A stretch of 64,000 nt of DNA from Bacillota bacterium (GTDB taxonomy: Bacteria > Bacillota > Clostridia > Lachnospirales > Lachnospiraceae), in the NCBI GenBank assembly GCA_023414875.1, contig JAEZMV010000014.1, positions 19,964 to 83,963 on the forward strand. The letters run 5' to 3'. A program made the translations under genes and the position numbers. Each line of letters begins with the position of its first letter. The stretch's first letter is position 1. Below, piece after piece: positions 44,488-53,082 of this stretch. Under the pieces are notes generated by a model. The model saw nothing but the letters and a program-made list of their open reading frames with translations. It made no database searches and was not told the origin of the DNA.

Positions 44488-45804
44488 ATGATAGATTATC
44501 TCAAAAACATTAATAATTTTCTCTGGGGTATTCCAATGCCGGTGCTGTTGTTTGGTACCCATATTTATTTTACCCTACACCTAAAAGGTGTCCAAAAACA
44601 TATTGGAAAGGCTGTCAAACTTTCCGTTACTCCTGATCACAGTGCCGAGGGCGATCTTAGTGGTTTTGCCTCTCTTACTGCCACCCTGGCAGCAACCATC
44701 GGAACAGGAAATATCGTTGGTATTTCAACCGCAGTATATCTGGGAGGTCCCGGTGCCATCTTCTGGTGTTGGCTGACCGGTGTACTTGGTATGGCTACCG
44801 CCTATGCAGAATGCTTTCTTGGTGTTTTATACCGCAGAAAAACTTCAGACGGTTCCTATCTGGGCGGTCCGATGTATGCTCTGGAATATGGTTTAAATAA
44901 AAAATGGTTGGCAGTACTCTTTTGCATTTTTACATTAATGGCTTCCTATGGAGTAGGTTGTTCTACCCAAGCCAGGGCAGTAACCGAAACAGCCCGAACC
45001 CTATGGAATTTACCTGAATATATCGTAGGTATGATTGTCGCGATTATGGTTGGCCTTGTTATTGTCGGTGGTGTAAAATCCATCGGTAAAATTTGCAGCA
45101 AACTAGTTCCCGCCATGGGCGCCTTCTATATCTTTGGATGTATCATCCTGCTTATATTATGTTATCAATATATCCTACCAGCGCTTCGCTTAATCGTAGT
45201 ATCAGCGTTTGTACCCTCACGCTTGCCTGCCGCTGTAGCAGGTGGTTTTATCGGAAGTACGCTAAAATCTGCTGCCCGTTATGGAATTGCCCGTGGATTA
45301 TTTACAAACGAAGCAGGACTTGGATCTGCTGCAATAGCTGCTGCAGGTGCAAAAACCTCTCACCCCTCAAAGCAGGCGCTGATTTCTATGAGTGCTACCT
45401 TCTGGGATACTGTAATAATGTGCGCGATAACCGGTCTTGTCATCGTTACCAATCTATTAAAAAGTCCAGCCTCAGTAGAAGGCTATTCCTTTGCCGAGCT
45501 TACAACTGCTGCCTTTGATGCAATCCCACTCGGTAATATTCTCCTGGGTTTATCTCTAATTGCTTTTGCCGTCGCCACCTTAATTGGCTGGTCATATTTC
45601 GGTGAAAAAGCCGTTGAATACTTGTTTGGAAAATCCGGAATAAACACTTACCGATTATGCTATATTGTTATGATCTTTATTGGCTCCATCATGTCCCTGG
45701 AGCTTGTATGGGAAGTCACAGATCTTGTCAATGCACTTATGGCTGCCCCCAATCTGATCTGCCTATTCTTACTCCGAAAAGAAATTATGAAGCCGGATTA
45801 TTGA
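44488..45804 (+). CDS. Sodium:alanine/glycine symporter, AGCS family
   Basis: Integral membrane carrier of 438 aa that imports alanine or glycine with sodium. About 10-11 hydrophobic helices. It has the family segments GTGNIVGISTAVYLGGPGA, YAECFLGVLYRR, GGPMYALEYGL and TNEAGLGSAAIAAA. Start at 44488 (ATG with GGAAG upstream) matches family length; a start at 44377 would add 37 residues. It ends overlapping the convergent DJ-1 gene by 7 bp. Its position after ddl-murF fits alanine supply to the wall, but that is inference. Confidence 0.93.
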   Translation: MIDYLKNINNFLWGIPMPVLLFGTHIYFTLHLKGVQKHIGKAVKLSVTPDHSAEGDLSGFASLTATLAATIGTGNIVGISTAVYLGGPGAIFWCWLTGVLGMATAYAECFLGVLYRRKTSDGSYLGGPMYALEYGLNKKWLAVLFCIFTLMASYGVGCSTQARAVTETARTLWNLPEYIVGMIVAIMVGLVIVGGVKSIGKICSKLVPAMGAFYIFGCIILLILCYQYILPALRLIVVSAFVPSRLPAAVAGGFIGSTLKSAARYGIARGLFTNEAGLGSAAIAAAGAKTSHPSKQALISMSATFWDTVIMCAITGLVIVTNLLKSPASVEGYSFAELTTAAFDAIPLGNILLGLSLIAFAVATLIGWSYFGEKAVEYLFGKSGINTYRLCYIVMIFIGSIMSLELVWEVTDLVNALMAAPNLICLFLLRKEIMKPDY

Positions 45805-46355
45805 AAGTACTGATATTGAATAACCTCCGCAATTTTAGCGGCCGGTTCTTCCCCCTTTAAATATTTAATTATGGCTAGTGAAAAATCGATTGAAGTTCCC
45901 ATTCCCTTGGATGTAATGATATTATCATCCACTACTACTGCGGCGTTAACTACCTTTGCACCCATCAATAGCTCCTCATACCCAGGGTAACAGGTAACTC
46001 GCTTTCCGTCTAGCAGACCTTTTGTTCCAAAAACGCTTGGAGCCGCACAGATCGCTGCAAGGGTTTTCCCTTCTTTATAAGAAGCCTTTAACAGCTTGTC
46101 CAGCCCCTGATGCTCCGACAAATTCTTCGTACCTGGCATACCGCCCGGTAAAATCAACATGGTGGCATCCGAAAAGTCCGCTTCCTCAAATAATACATCT
46201 GCTTTTACTGTTATCTGGTGGGACCCGATGACCTCCAGACTGCCTGTAATGGATACCATACTAATTTCTATATCAACCCTTCGAAGTAAGTCCACTACAG
46301 TGAGCCCTTCAATTTCTTCAAACCCGTTTGCTAAAAATATATATACTTTTGGCAT
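45798..46355 (-). CDS. DJ-1/PfpI-family protein (YajL/ThiJ-like)
   Basis: A 185-aa cytosolic protein of the DJ-1 clade. The nucleophile-elbow cysteine is in AAICAAPSVFG, with the conserved glutamate in GFEEIEG near the start and MILPGGMPGTKNL. DJ-1 proteins are redox sensors, chaperones or glyoxalases; the true role here is unknown. AAAGGAG precedes the ATG. Confidence 0.93.
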   Translation of the reverse strand: MPKVYIFLANGFEEIEGLTVVDLLRRVDIEISMVSITGSLEVIGSHQITVKADVLFEEADFSDATMLILPGGMPGTKNLSEHQGLDKLLKASYKEGKTLAAICAAPSVFGTKGLLDGKRVTCYPGYEELLMGAKVVNAAVVVDDNIITSKGMGTSIDFSLAIIKYLKGEEPAAKIAEVIQYQYFQ

Positions 46356-46464
46356 ATAAATCTCCTTTCTAGTTCTTAAGCAAATTCGTCAATTCGCTTT
46401 GTGAATTTGCCCTTTCATTTACACCAATTATACTGTTATATTTTTTTTAAATCAATACAAAGAA

Positions 46465-46506
46465 GGGCTGTTTTTAATGAATGGAATTATCCATTAAAAA
46501 CAGCCC
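46465..46506 (-). terminator. Intrinsic terminator of the anchor-A gene
   Basis: GGGCTGTTTTTAATGG pairs with CATTAAAAACAGCCC around a small loop, followed by TTCTTTG on the minus strand, 14 bases after the stop. Confidence 0.85.
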
Positions 46507-46519
46507 ATATTCAATTCTA

Positions 46520-48178
46520 TTATTCTATAATCAGGTTAGATACTCCAACATTTTTCAAGGTAAGCATCGGTTTGCAGTTATGAGAGCCTTTTCCATGACC
46601 AACCGGACATATTTCAAGCAGGTAAAAATCATCATAAGGCACATCAAATTGGAAGCATCCACAGCTATAAACCTTAATGCAATAAAGCAATTGCTTTCGT
46701 TCACCACAGCTCTTGTAGAGCCTGACTTCCCATTTATGATTACAGCAACAGCTACAACCCCAAATGCACCCGAAGATCATTCCGGGAGTGATAAGGCATT
46801 CCTCACATTTTGGCTGTTCCGGACACGGAATAGGAACTGGTATCGGCACCGGTTGTATTTCTATCCGAGTGACTGGTTCCGGGCAGGGTGGACAAGGTGC
46901 TGCTTCCGGACAGGGTCGCTGTGGTGGGCAAGGCTGAGGTGTAGGGCAGGGTTGCTGCGGCGGGCAAGGCTGAGGTGTCGGGCAGGGTTGCTGCGGCGGG
47001 CAGGGCTGAGGTGTAGGACAGGGAGGGCAGGGTGCCGGTGCAGGCATCGGTGCAGGCATTGGTGTAGGCTTAGGTGCAGGCATTGGTGTAGGCTTAGGTG
47101 CGGGCATTGGTGTAGGCTTAGGTGCAGGCATTGGTGTTGGCATCGGTGGTTGCGGTACCTCCTCCTCACATATTACTCCACCAACAAAGGGATTAATATG
47201 AAATTCAAAGCCACTGGTAGGGCTGACTTCAAAAGCTCCCAAAGCCGCGTTTCCATATACCGTACCTCCCGTCTGATGAGCATGAAACATAGAATTCGGA
47301 GCAAGTATGCTACCCCAGATGGCTGCAGGAACTTCCATGTGAATATCCGTTGCATCTCCAAATACATAAAGAGTACGATTCCCATGAGCTTCACTTCCCC
47401 ATAATCCATACTGGATATGAGCATGATTACCGGTCTTAAATTGTACAATAGCCAAGCTTCCCTGAGGTATTTCAAAACGTATTTCTTTATTCAGTATACC
47501 GTTTGGACGTACATCAATTAAGAATACATTCTGTACCGGATCATTGCCACGTAATATCCATTCATGAAAATGTTCTGTAACCGTTCCGTTTGGTTGCAGA
47601 TTCATCAGGCACTCATGATAGTTTCTTATGCTCTCTCTTGCATCCGCAAAAAATCCCGCAACATCTGCTCCAATTCTAGATGCTGGAATAAATCTGGGTA
47701 CGTCATAGCTCGATACAGCATAATGAGTATTACGATCGCTGAGTCTCCAGTATTTGCTACCACCTTCCGCCTGATATAAGTCAGTTAATATCTGTGCCTG
47801 ATTAGCAGTACCGTCCTTTCCTATCATATAAGTACTTCCACTGGCTGCTCTGAAATTCCCACCGGCTACAACATGGCCGATTACTACAAGCGGCCCCTGC
47901 ATCGCAACATTTCTACCAACTAAAAATCGCACAAGATCTGGGCTGTATCCTGTCCCTGTTAGCTTTACGTCATTTCCGTATGCCAGGGTTAAACCTCTGG
48001 GGCTGACAAAATTACCGCCTACTGCCATTGCACCTTTTGTATCTACAATATTATTAGCGTCTCCAAATATGATTGCGTTAAAGTTGGAAGCTATGCCAAA
48101 TGGTTGACCTTCAATATCATACCAGTTAATGTCATCATAAGGTAAACCAGCATATTCAAAATCACTATTGTTGTACAT
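46520..48178 (-). CDS. Choice-of-anchor A protein with Pro/Cys-rich tail
   Basis: A 552-aa protein. Residues about 25-335 form a choice-of-anchor A domain (FNAIIFGDANNIVDTKGAMA, VGGNF, VIGHVVAGGNF, VFGDATDIHMEVPAAIWGSI). Residues about 338-445 are Pro-rich: four PTPMPAPK units, then three CPTPQPCPPQQP units, then CPEAAPCPPC. The final 100 residues are cysteine-rich (GCIWGCSCCCNHKW). There is no signal peptide at the start, which is unusual for this surface family and could point to a spore coat or exosporium protein deposited from the mother cell. CGAGGAGG precedes the ATG. It is divergent from sigI-rsgI. Confidence 0.85.
   Translation of the reverse strand: MYNNSDFEYAGLPYDDINWYDIEGQPFGIASNFNAIIFGDANNIVDTKGAMAVGGNFVSPRGLTLAYGNDVKLTGTGYSPDLVRFLVGRNVAMQGPLVVIGHVVAGGNFRAASGSTYMIGKDGTANQAQILTDLYQAEGGSKYWRLSDRNTHYAVSSYDVPRFIPASRIGADVAGFFADARESIRNYHECLMNLQPNGTVTEHFHEWILRGNDPVQNVFLIDVRPNGILNKEIRFEIPQGSLAIVQFKTGNHAHIQYGLWGSEAHGNRTLYVFGDATDIHMEVPAAIWGSILAPNSMFHAHQTGGTVYGNAALGAFEVSPTSGFEFHINPFVGGVICEEEVPQPPMPTPMPAPKPTPMPAPKPTPMPAPKPTPMPAPMPAPAPCPPCPTPQPCPPQQPCPTPQPCPPQQPCPTPQPCPPQRPCPEAAPCPPCPEPVTRIEIQPVPIPVPIPCPEQPKCEECLITPGMIFGCIWGCSCCCNHKWEVRLYKSCGERKQLLYCIKVYSCGCFQFDVPYDDFYLLEICPVGHGKGSHNCKPMLTLKNVGVSNLIIE
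46915..47135. repeat. Coding tandem repeats for the Pro-rich linker
   Basis: Two arrays inside the choice-of-anchor gene: a unit of about 36 bp in three copies (about 46915-47015, encoding CPTPQPCPPQQP) and a 24-bp unit (GGTGTAGGCTTAGGTGCAGG, then CATT) in about four copies (about 47040-47135, encoding PTPMPAPK). The DNA is locally more G/C-rich than the surroundings. Slippage in these arrays could change linker length. Confidence 0.8.
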
Positions 48179-48308
48179 AAATACCTCCTCGAAATTACAA
48201 CGAATTTCCTCATAAATGCAATATTCTCAATTCAGTTTATTCAATTAAAAAATAATCGTGCAACTTTTTACTCCTAATCCTTTATTTGGTATAAATCAAT
48301 ATTTCGGG

Positions 48309-48337
48309 TTACAGTTTTATGCAAAAAGTGATAAAAT
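48309..48337 (+). promoter_or_regulatory. Possible sigma-A-type promoter of sigI-rsgI
   Basis: TTACAG (48309-48314), 17-bp spacer, TAAAAT (48332-48337), 75 bases before the sigI ATG. No ACCCCC/CGAA SigI-type box is obvious, so autoregulation is not shown. Confidence 0.45.
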
Positions 48338-48411
48338 AGGTTATGGTAGTATTGGTATGCTCACTACGGATATGATATCACTGCTAATTCATATGATATA
48401 GGAGGTACATT

Positions 48412-49131
48412 ATGAGAGAGCTTGACACCTTGGCTGTTCAGGCCAAGTCTGATGTTACTATTCAGGAAAAGTTAATCAAGCAACAGGAATTCTATATATT
48501 AAAGTGTGCCTCAAAGGTATGTCATCGTTACATAACGAAAAGTGATGACGAGTGGTCCATTTCCATGATGGCATTTTCTCAGGCTATCAATAGCTATCAT
48601 CTGGACAAAGGGAGCTTTCTTACCTTTGCCGAATTAGTAATCAAACGCAGAGTAATCGATTATTTAAAAAGTCAAAATAAATATCAGTCCGAGGTGTCAG
48701 TTGATCCGTTTGTTTTTGATGTTCCATCGGAAGAAGATGCTGATAATGTGCAGATACGAATAGCAGTAGCTGATCAGGTATCTAAACAGGGTAATGATGA
48801 TATAAAGTTGGAAATTGAAGAAGCAAATCATGTTCTATCTACCTATGGTTTTTCCTTCTTTGATCTTGCCTTGTGCTCCCCCCATGCAGCCAAAACAAAA
48901 AAAGCCTGCGCAGCGGCGGTTAAATATATGCTTCAAAATCCTATCTTAATCAGTGAGTTAAAGGATTCAAAACAACTTTCTTTAAAATTGATTGAAAAAA
49001 ATACACATGTACCCCGAAAAGTATTGGAACGACATCGAAAATATATAATAGCAGCGATAGAAATACTTTCCGGAGGGTATCCATATCTCGCAGACTATTT
49101 GCGATACATTAGAGAGGAGAATGGTTGTTAA
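48412..49131 (+). CDS. sigI: RNA polymerase sigma factor SigI
   Basis: A 239-aa alternative sigma factor of the SigI family. The N-terminal half carries a sigma region-2-like segment (DEWSISMMAFSQAINSYHLDKGSFLTFAELVIKRRVIDY shown by its family role only), and the C-terminal half has a SigI-specific DNA-binding domain ending ILSGGYPYLADYLR. In B. subtilis SigI answers heat and envelope stress; in cellulolytic clostridia SigI-RsgI pairs control biomass-degrading enzymes. AGGAGG precedes the ATG. rsgI follows, with its start 1 base after the stop. Confidence 0.93.
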   Translation: MRELDTLAVQAKSDVTIQEKLIKQQEFYILKCASKVCHRYITKSDDEWSISMMAFSQAINSYHLDKGSFLTFAELVIKRRVIDYLKSQNKYQSEVSVDPFVFDVPSEEDADNVQIRIAVADQVSKQGNDDIKLEIEEANHVLSTYGFSFFDLALCSPHAAKTKKACAAAVKYMLQNPILISELKDSKQLSLKLIEKNTHVPRKVLERHRKYIIAAIEILSGGYPYLADYLRYIREENGC

Positions 49132-49132
49132 T

Positions 49133-50521
49133 ATGAAAGCAGTTGTAGTTGAATTGAATAAGGGTAAAGCTGCTGTCCTTTCTGATGATGGTTGTGTTGC
49201 AACAATTAAAAACAACAACTATGAAATTGGTCAGGTAATTCAAATGAGCAGCCCGAAGATTGGTTTAAATAAGAAAATTTCAGTAATTGCCGCTTCTGCC
49301 GCAGCGTTTGTTTTATTAGGTATAGGTGGATGGGCATATGCAAGCCCATATACTTATGTAAGTGTAGATGTAAATCCTTCCATTGAATTTATGGTAAACC
49401 GCTTTGATCGTGTTCTTAGTGTGAAGGCTGTGAATGACGACGGTGAAGAATTATTAAATAACATATCCTTAGAAGACTTAAAAAATAAAACAATATATGA
49501 TGCCATAGCAAAATCAGTTGCCCAAATATCCGATTCCGGATATTTTGATGGCGATATCGAGGGCGGTATCGTAATTACTACCTCCAGCGAGAGTGCAGAT
49601 AAAGCAGAAGAACTGGCAAATGAGCTTGCGCAAACCGTAGAAGAGGAAATAGCGAAAAGCGGAGATGAAGTTATCGTTGAAGCAACTAGTGTTGGTTTAG
49701 AACGTGTTGAAGAAGCTAAAAAGCTGGGCGTAACACCCGGAAAGCTTAATTTAGTTGAAAAGCTTCAGGTTGTTGCTTCTGATCCTTCGTTGATTAATAC
49801 GGAAGAATGGTTAAATAAACCGGTAAAAGAAATTATGAAGGCAACAAAGGATTTCAAGAAGGCAAGCAAAGCTACGACAAAGGAAACAGATATTGAAGTT
49901 GACGAAGAAAACGATGAAGAAACCTTAAACATTGAAGTAGACGAACAATTAATCGAAAAAGAGAAGGAAGAATCAGAAAAAGCTTCAGAGAAAGCAAAAG
50001 CTATAAGAGCCGAAGAAAAAGCTACTAAAATGCTAACCAAGGAAGAGAAGGATAAGGCTGAAGATGTGACCGAACTAACAAAAGAAGATGCTAAGGCCGA
50101 TAATAATGCAGGTGAATTAGTAAAAGAAGAAGCCAATGCTACGAAAGATGTAGCTGATAAAGCTCAGGAAAATGCGGATAAAGCTAATAAAGAGGCTGAC
50201 AAAGCTATAAAAGAAGATGACAAAGCTATAAAAGAAGCCGATAAAGAAGATGACAAAGCTATAAAAGAGGCCGATAAAGAAGCAGATAAAGCTATAAAAG
50301 AGGCCGATAAGACAGATAATAAAACAAATGAAAGCAGTAAGGACAATCAAAGCAGTGATGTAATCACTGATAATCCCAAGCCTGATAATGTAGAAGATAA
50401 TCAAGATGTAGACAATGAGTCTAATAACAAAGGTAAAAATGAAAATAAGAATGAAAATACCAACGCAAACAAAAATTCTAATAATGGAAACAGTAATTCC
50501 CAAGGCAATAAAAATAAATAA
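49133..50521 (+). CDS. rsgI: Anti-sigma factor RsgI with low-complexity outer domain
   Basis: Membrane anti-sigma factor of 462 aa that binds SigI through its N-terminal RsgI_N domain (residues about 1-38), crosses the membrane once (about 50-69) and exposes a conserved middle domain (PYTYVSVDVNPSIEFMVNRF onward, about 73-215). The rest (about 230-462) has no carbohydrate-binding module; it is a Lys/Glu/Ala repeat (EADKAIKEADKE units) then an Asn-rich tail. ATG at 49133 was chosen since family members start MKAxVVE; the ATG at 49121 lies too close to GAGGAG. What the tail senses is unknown; wall or surface contact is a guess. Confidence 0.9.
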   Translation: MKAVVVELNKGKAAVLSDDGCVATIKNNNYEIGQVIQMSSPKIGLNKKISVIAASAAAFVLLGIGGWAYASPYTYVSVDVNPSIEFMVNRFDRVLSVKAVNDDGEELLNNISLEDLKNKTIYDAIAKSVAQISDSGYFDGDIEGGIVITTSSESADKAEELANELAQTVEEEIAKSGDEVIVEATSVGLERVEEAKKLGVTPGKLNLVEKLQVVASDPSLINTEEWLNKPVKEIMKATKDFKKASKATTKETDIEVDEENDEETLNIEVDEQLIEKEKEESEKASEKAKAIRAEEKATKMLTKEEKDKAEDVTELTKEDAKADNNAGELVKEEANATKDVADKAQENADKANKEADKAIKEDDKAIKEADKEDDKAIKEADKEADKAIKEADKTDNKTNESSKDNQSSDVITDNPKPDNVEDNQDVDNESNNKGKNENKNENTNANKNSNNGNSNSQGNKNK

Positions 50522-50570
50522 TCACTAATAACTAATAATTTCAGATAAATTATCCATCCAACAACATCGG

Positions 50571-50627
50571 TAATCCCCTAATAAAAGCCATAGTTAATCC
50601 TTAAGGATTTTGACTATGGCTTTTCTA
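50571..50627. terminator. Terminator hairpin, direct repeat copy 1
   Basis: A 57-bp unit whose core AAAAGCCATAGT pairs with ACTATGGCTTTT around an inner AATCCTTAAGGATT stem, ending TTTTCTA. It lies 50 bases after the rsgI stop. An identical unit lies at 50769-50825. Confidence 0.85.
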
Positions 50628-50629
50628 GA

Positions 50630-50760
50630 GGGTGTAAATTTTTCTGTGTCCGAAGCTGGAGTTGAATAATTTATACCAGCTCTTCGGTAAGAATTATTCA
50701 TATCTAATTCTCACCAAAAAAGTGGTATTTATTACCAGAGACACAAACTATTTTACACTA
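50630..50760. mobile_element. MITE-like insert between duplicated terminators
   Basis: About 131 bp with imperfect 21-bp terminal inverted repeats: GGGTGTAAATTTTTCTGTGTC (50630-50650; shown by ends GGGTGTAAA and TGTGTC) and, on the other strand, TAGTGTAAAATAGTTTGTGT (50741-50760). Fifteen of 21 positions match. These ends resemble those of IS256-type elements, but I cannot confirm it. Inside is a hairpin (GAAGCTGG/CCAGCTCTTC, with GAATAATT/AATTATTC). No 8-9 bp target duplication is seen; the whole terminator is duplicated instead. Confidence 0.55.
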
Positions 50761-50768
50761 CCGTAATC

Positions 50769-50825
50769 TAATCCCCTAATAAAAGCCATAGTTAATCCTT
50801 AAGGATTTTGACTATGGCTTTTCTA
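50769..50825. terminator. Terminator hairpin, direct repeat copy 2
   Basis: Identical to the unit at 50571-50627 (57 bp). It lies 18 bases after the stop of the minus-strand KtrA-like gene, and its symmetric arms could terminate it. Confidence 0.85.
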
Positions 50826-50842
50826 CTATTATGTGATTATTC

Positions 50843-51523
50843 TTATTTATGACCGCCCATGATAAATGTTTCAAATTGATTGATATGATCCTTTTTTCCA
50901 ACAACCACAAGTACATCATTTTCATATAATTTTAAATCTGGTGTAATATCTGTTGTTGTTTTGTTTTCATGCTGTAACGCAATGATATTTAAATTAAACT
51001 TCTTTCGGATACCTGCTTGTTGAACAGTTTGACCTGATAAGCGGGAAGAGAGTCTCAGTTCGGTTATCGTTATATCATCATTTAGCGTGATATAGTCCAT
51101 AACCCGTGATGATAATAATCGGTTAGCAAGACGAAATGCCATATCCCGCTCCGGATATATTACTTCTGCTCCTATCTTCTCAAGTATTTTACCTTGTTCT
51201 AAACTGATTGCTTTAGCGATAACCCTGGGTACCCCCATACTAATTACATTAAGGGTAGTTAGTATACTAACATCAATTTGTTCTCCAATGCCGATAATTA
51301 CAGTTTCACAATTCTGAATACCGGCTTCTTCTAATGCCTCTTTTGAAAGATCACTTACTACAAAGGCATTTTCTGTTAAGTGCCTAATCTGTTTTATCTT
51401 GTTTTCACTACTGTCCAGTACCAGGACCTGCCTATTCGCTTCTGCCAGTGTCATTGCTAAGGAGTAGCCAAAGCGCCCTAATCCTATAATACCAAACTCG
51501 ATGATGGATTTATGATGAGCCAT
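50843..51523 (-). CDS. KtrA/TrkA-type potassium channel regulatory subunit (copy 1)
   Basis: Cytosolic 226-aa gating subunit of Ktr potassium uptake. RCK_N (about 9-130) has the dinucleotide loop GIIGLGRFGYSLA with an acidic residue at the end of the next strand (VLDSS), and RCK_C (about 140-222) is the ligand site that binds c-di-AMP in relatives. AGGAGG from the end of the upstream CorC-type gene lies just before the ATG, 5 bp apart, so translation is coupled. Paralogous to the protein at 53083. Confidence 0.93.
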   Translation of the reverse strand: MAHHKSIIEFGIIGLGRFGYSLAMTLAEANRQVLVLDSSENKIKQIRHLTENAFVVSDLSKEALEEAGIQNCETVIIGIGEQIDVSILTTLNVISMGVPRVIAKAISLEQGKILEKIGAEVIYPERDMAFRLANRLLSSRVMDYITLNDDITITELRLSSRLSGQTVQQAGIRKKFNLNIIALQHENKTTTDITPDLKLYENDVLVVVGKKDHINQFETFIMGGHK

Positions 51524-51528
51524 ATTAA

Positions 51529-52851
51529 TTATTCCTCCTCATCTGCCTTACCAATATATAATTTAACTTTATCGATTCGTTTATTTCTTACACTCTCCAA
51601 TTTAAAAACCAAATGTTCAATCTCTATAATGCGTTCATCATGTTCCTGGGGAATCGTTCCTATCTTATCAATTAAGAAGCCTGAGATTGTATCAAAATTT
51701 TCGGAGTATAAGTTTAACTCCAATTTATTGTTTAATTCATCAATGGTTGTCATACCATCTATTAGGTAAGTCGAATCATCAATTTTCTTGACTTTAAAGG
51801 AAATTGGATCGTATTCATCCTCGATATCTCCCATTACCTCTTCCACTAGATCTTCCATCGTTACGATTCCTGCAAAACCACCGTACTCATCAATCAATAC
51901 CGCTATCTGTTTTTTTGATTGCTGTAATTCACGAAACAAATCCTTAATTATCTTGCTTTCAGGAACTAAATAAGGCTTTTTCATGATGCTTCTGATATCA
52001 ACCTTCTCATATCCTACTTTTACAGCTTCCTTAAAAAAATCCTTAATATACAGCATTCCAATGACATTGTCAATATCTTCCTCATATACCGGTATTCTTG
52101 TATATCTTGAATTCATTAACTCATCCAAATATTCCTCTTTGGGTTCTGCTATATCAATCGCAAAAACGTTAATTCTTGGTGTCATAATTTCTTTTGCAAT
52201 CTTTTCATCAAATTCCATGATAGAATTTATCATTTCTTTTTCTTTCTTATTCAAAACACCATGGGCCTGACCTTCATTGACAAGTGAAATCAACTCTTCC
52301 CTTGATAGTATCTCCTCAGTATTCCCCTCTTTCATTCCAAAGGGCATAGTCACAATATTGGTCGAAAAGGTTAGCAGCTTTATAAAGGGATACGCTATCT
52401 TAGATACCATTTTAATAGGCTTCACGCAAAACATACTGATTGCTTCCGGCTTTTGTAATGCAACTTTCTTGGGAACTAACTCACCAAAAACCAACGTAAA
52501 ATAAGATAATATCAGCGTAACCGAAACCAGTGATATCTGAGACCCATAAGGTATCTTCATGCTAATCAGCCACTGTCCTAATGGACGCGATAATCCGGAT
52601 GCTGCAGAAGCACTGGAGAAGAAGCCTGCTAGGGTTATGGCCACCTGTATTGTTGATAAAAATTTAGTTGGTTCTTCAAGAAATTTAATTACTAATTTAG
52701 CACTTTTTCTTCCTTCTTCCGCCATTCTTTTTACTTTATTTTTATTCACAGAAACCATTGCCATCTCAGCACAGGCAAAAAAAGCATTTATCATTGTCAG
52801 TACTACTAATATAATAATTTGACCAACTATCTTTTGAGTGTCAGGGTCCAT
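51529..52851 (-). CDS. CNNM/CorC-family membrane protein (hemolysin-like, magnesium handling)
   Basis: A 440-aa protein with three to four transmembrane helices (DUF21 domain, about 8-140, with CAEMAMVSVNKNKVKRMAEEG), a CBS-domain pair (about 215-345: MTPRINVFAIDI, IDEYGGFAGIVTMEDLVEE) and a C-terminal CorC_HlyC domain. Members export magnesium or act in ion homeostasis. GCGGAGG precedes the ATG. It is placed between two KtrA-like genes and translated together with copy 1, which suggests a shared ion-balance role. Confidence 0.92.
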   Translation of the reverse strand: MDPDTQKIVGQIIILVVLTMINAFFACAEMAMVSVNKNKVKRMAEEGRKSAKLVIKFLEEPTKFLSTIQVAITLAGFFSSASAASGLSRPLGQWLISMKIPYGSQISLVSVTLILSYFTLVFGELVPKKVALQKPEAISMFCVKPIKMVSKIAYPFIKLLTFSTNIVTMPFGMKEGNTEEILSREELISLVNEGQAHGVLNKKEKEMINSIMEFDEKIAKEIMTPRINVFAIDIAEPKEEYLDELMNSRYTRIPVYEEDIDNVIGMLYIKDFFKEAVKVGYEKVDIRSIMKKPYLVPESKIIKDLFRELQQSKKQIAVLIDEYGGFAGIVTMEDLVEEVMGDIEDEYDPISFKVKKIDDSTYLIDGMTTIDELNNKLELNLYSENFDTISGFLIDKIGTIPQEHDERIIEIEHLVFKLESVRNKRIDKVKLYIGKADEEE

Positions 52852-53082
52852 TTCAATTCCTCCGCAGAACTATGCATTCTAATTATAAAACATAAGTCTA
52901 TTACTGTAACCATAATTTGTCCAATTTGTTCAGAGACTAGTATAGCATATTTTAGCTTCTATTACCAAACATTTTCTTAATTTTTATATATAAATACGTC
53001 AAATTTAAGTTATGAATTAAATTTGAATTCGTATAAATGAAATTGGCTATGTATTAATAACATAGCCAGTCCACTTCTAAAA

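Noticed and set aside
46861..47404. Frames rich in His/Leu/Arg over the Pro-rich repeats
   Set aside because: They are frame-shifted or antisense readings of the repetitive codons of the choice-of-anchor gene.
48200..48400. SigI-dependent promoter motif (ACCCCC/CGAA)
   Set aside because: No convincing match on either strand in the divergent region.
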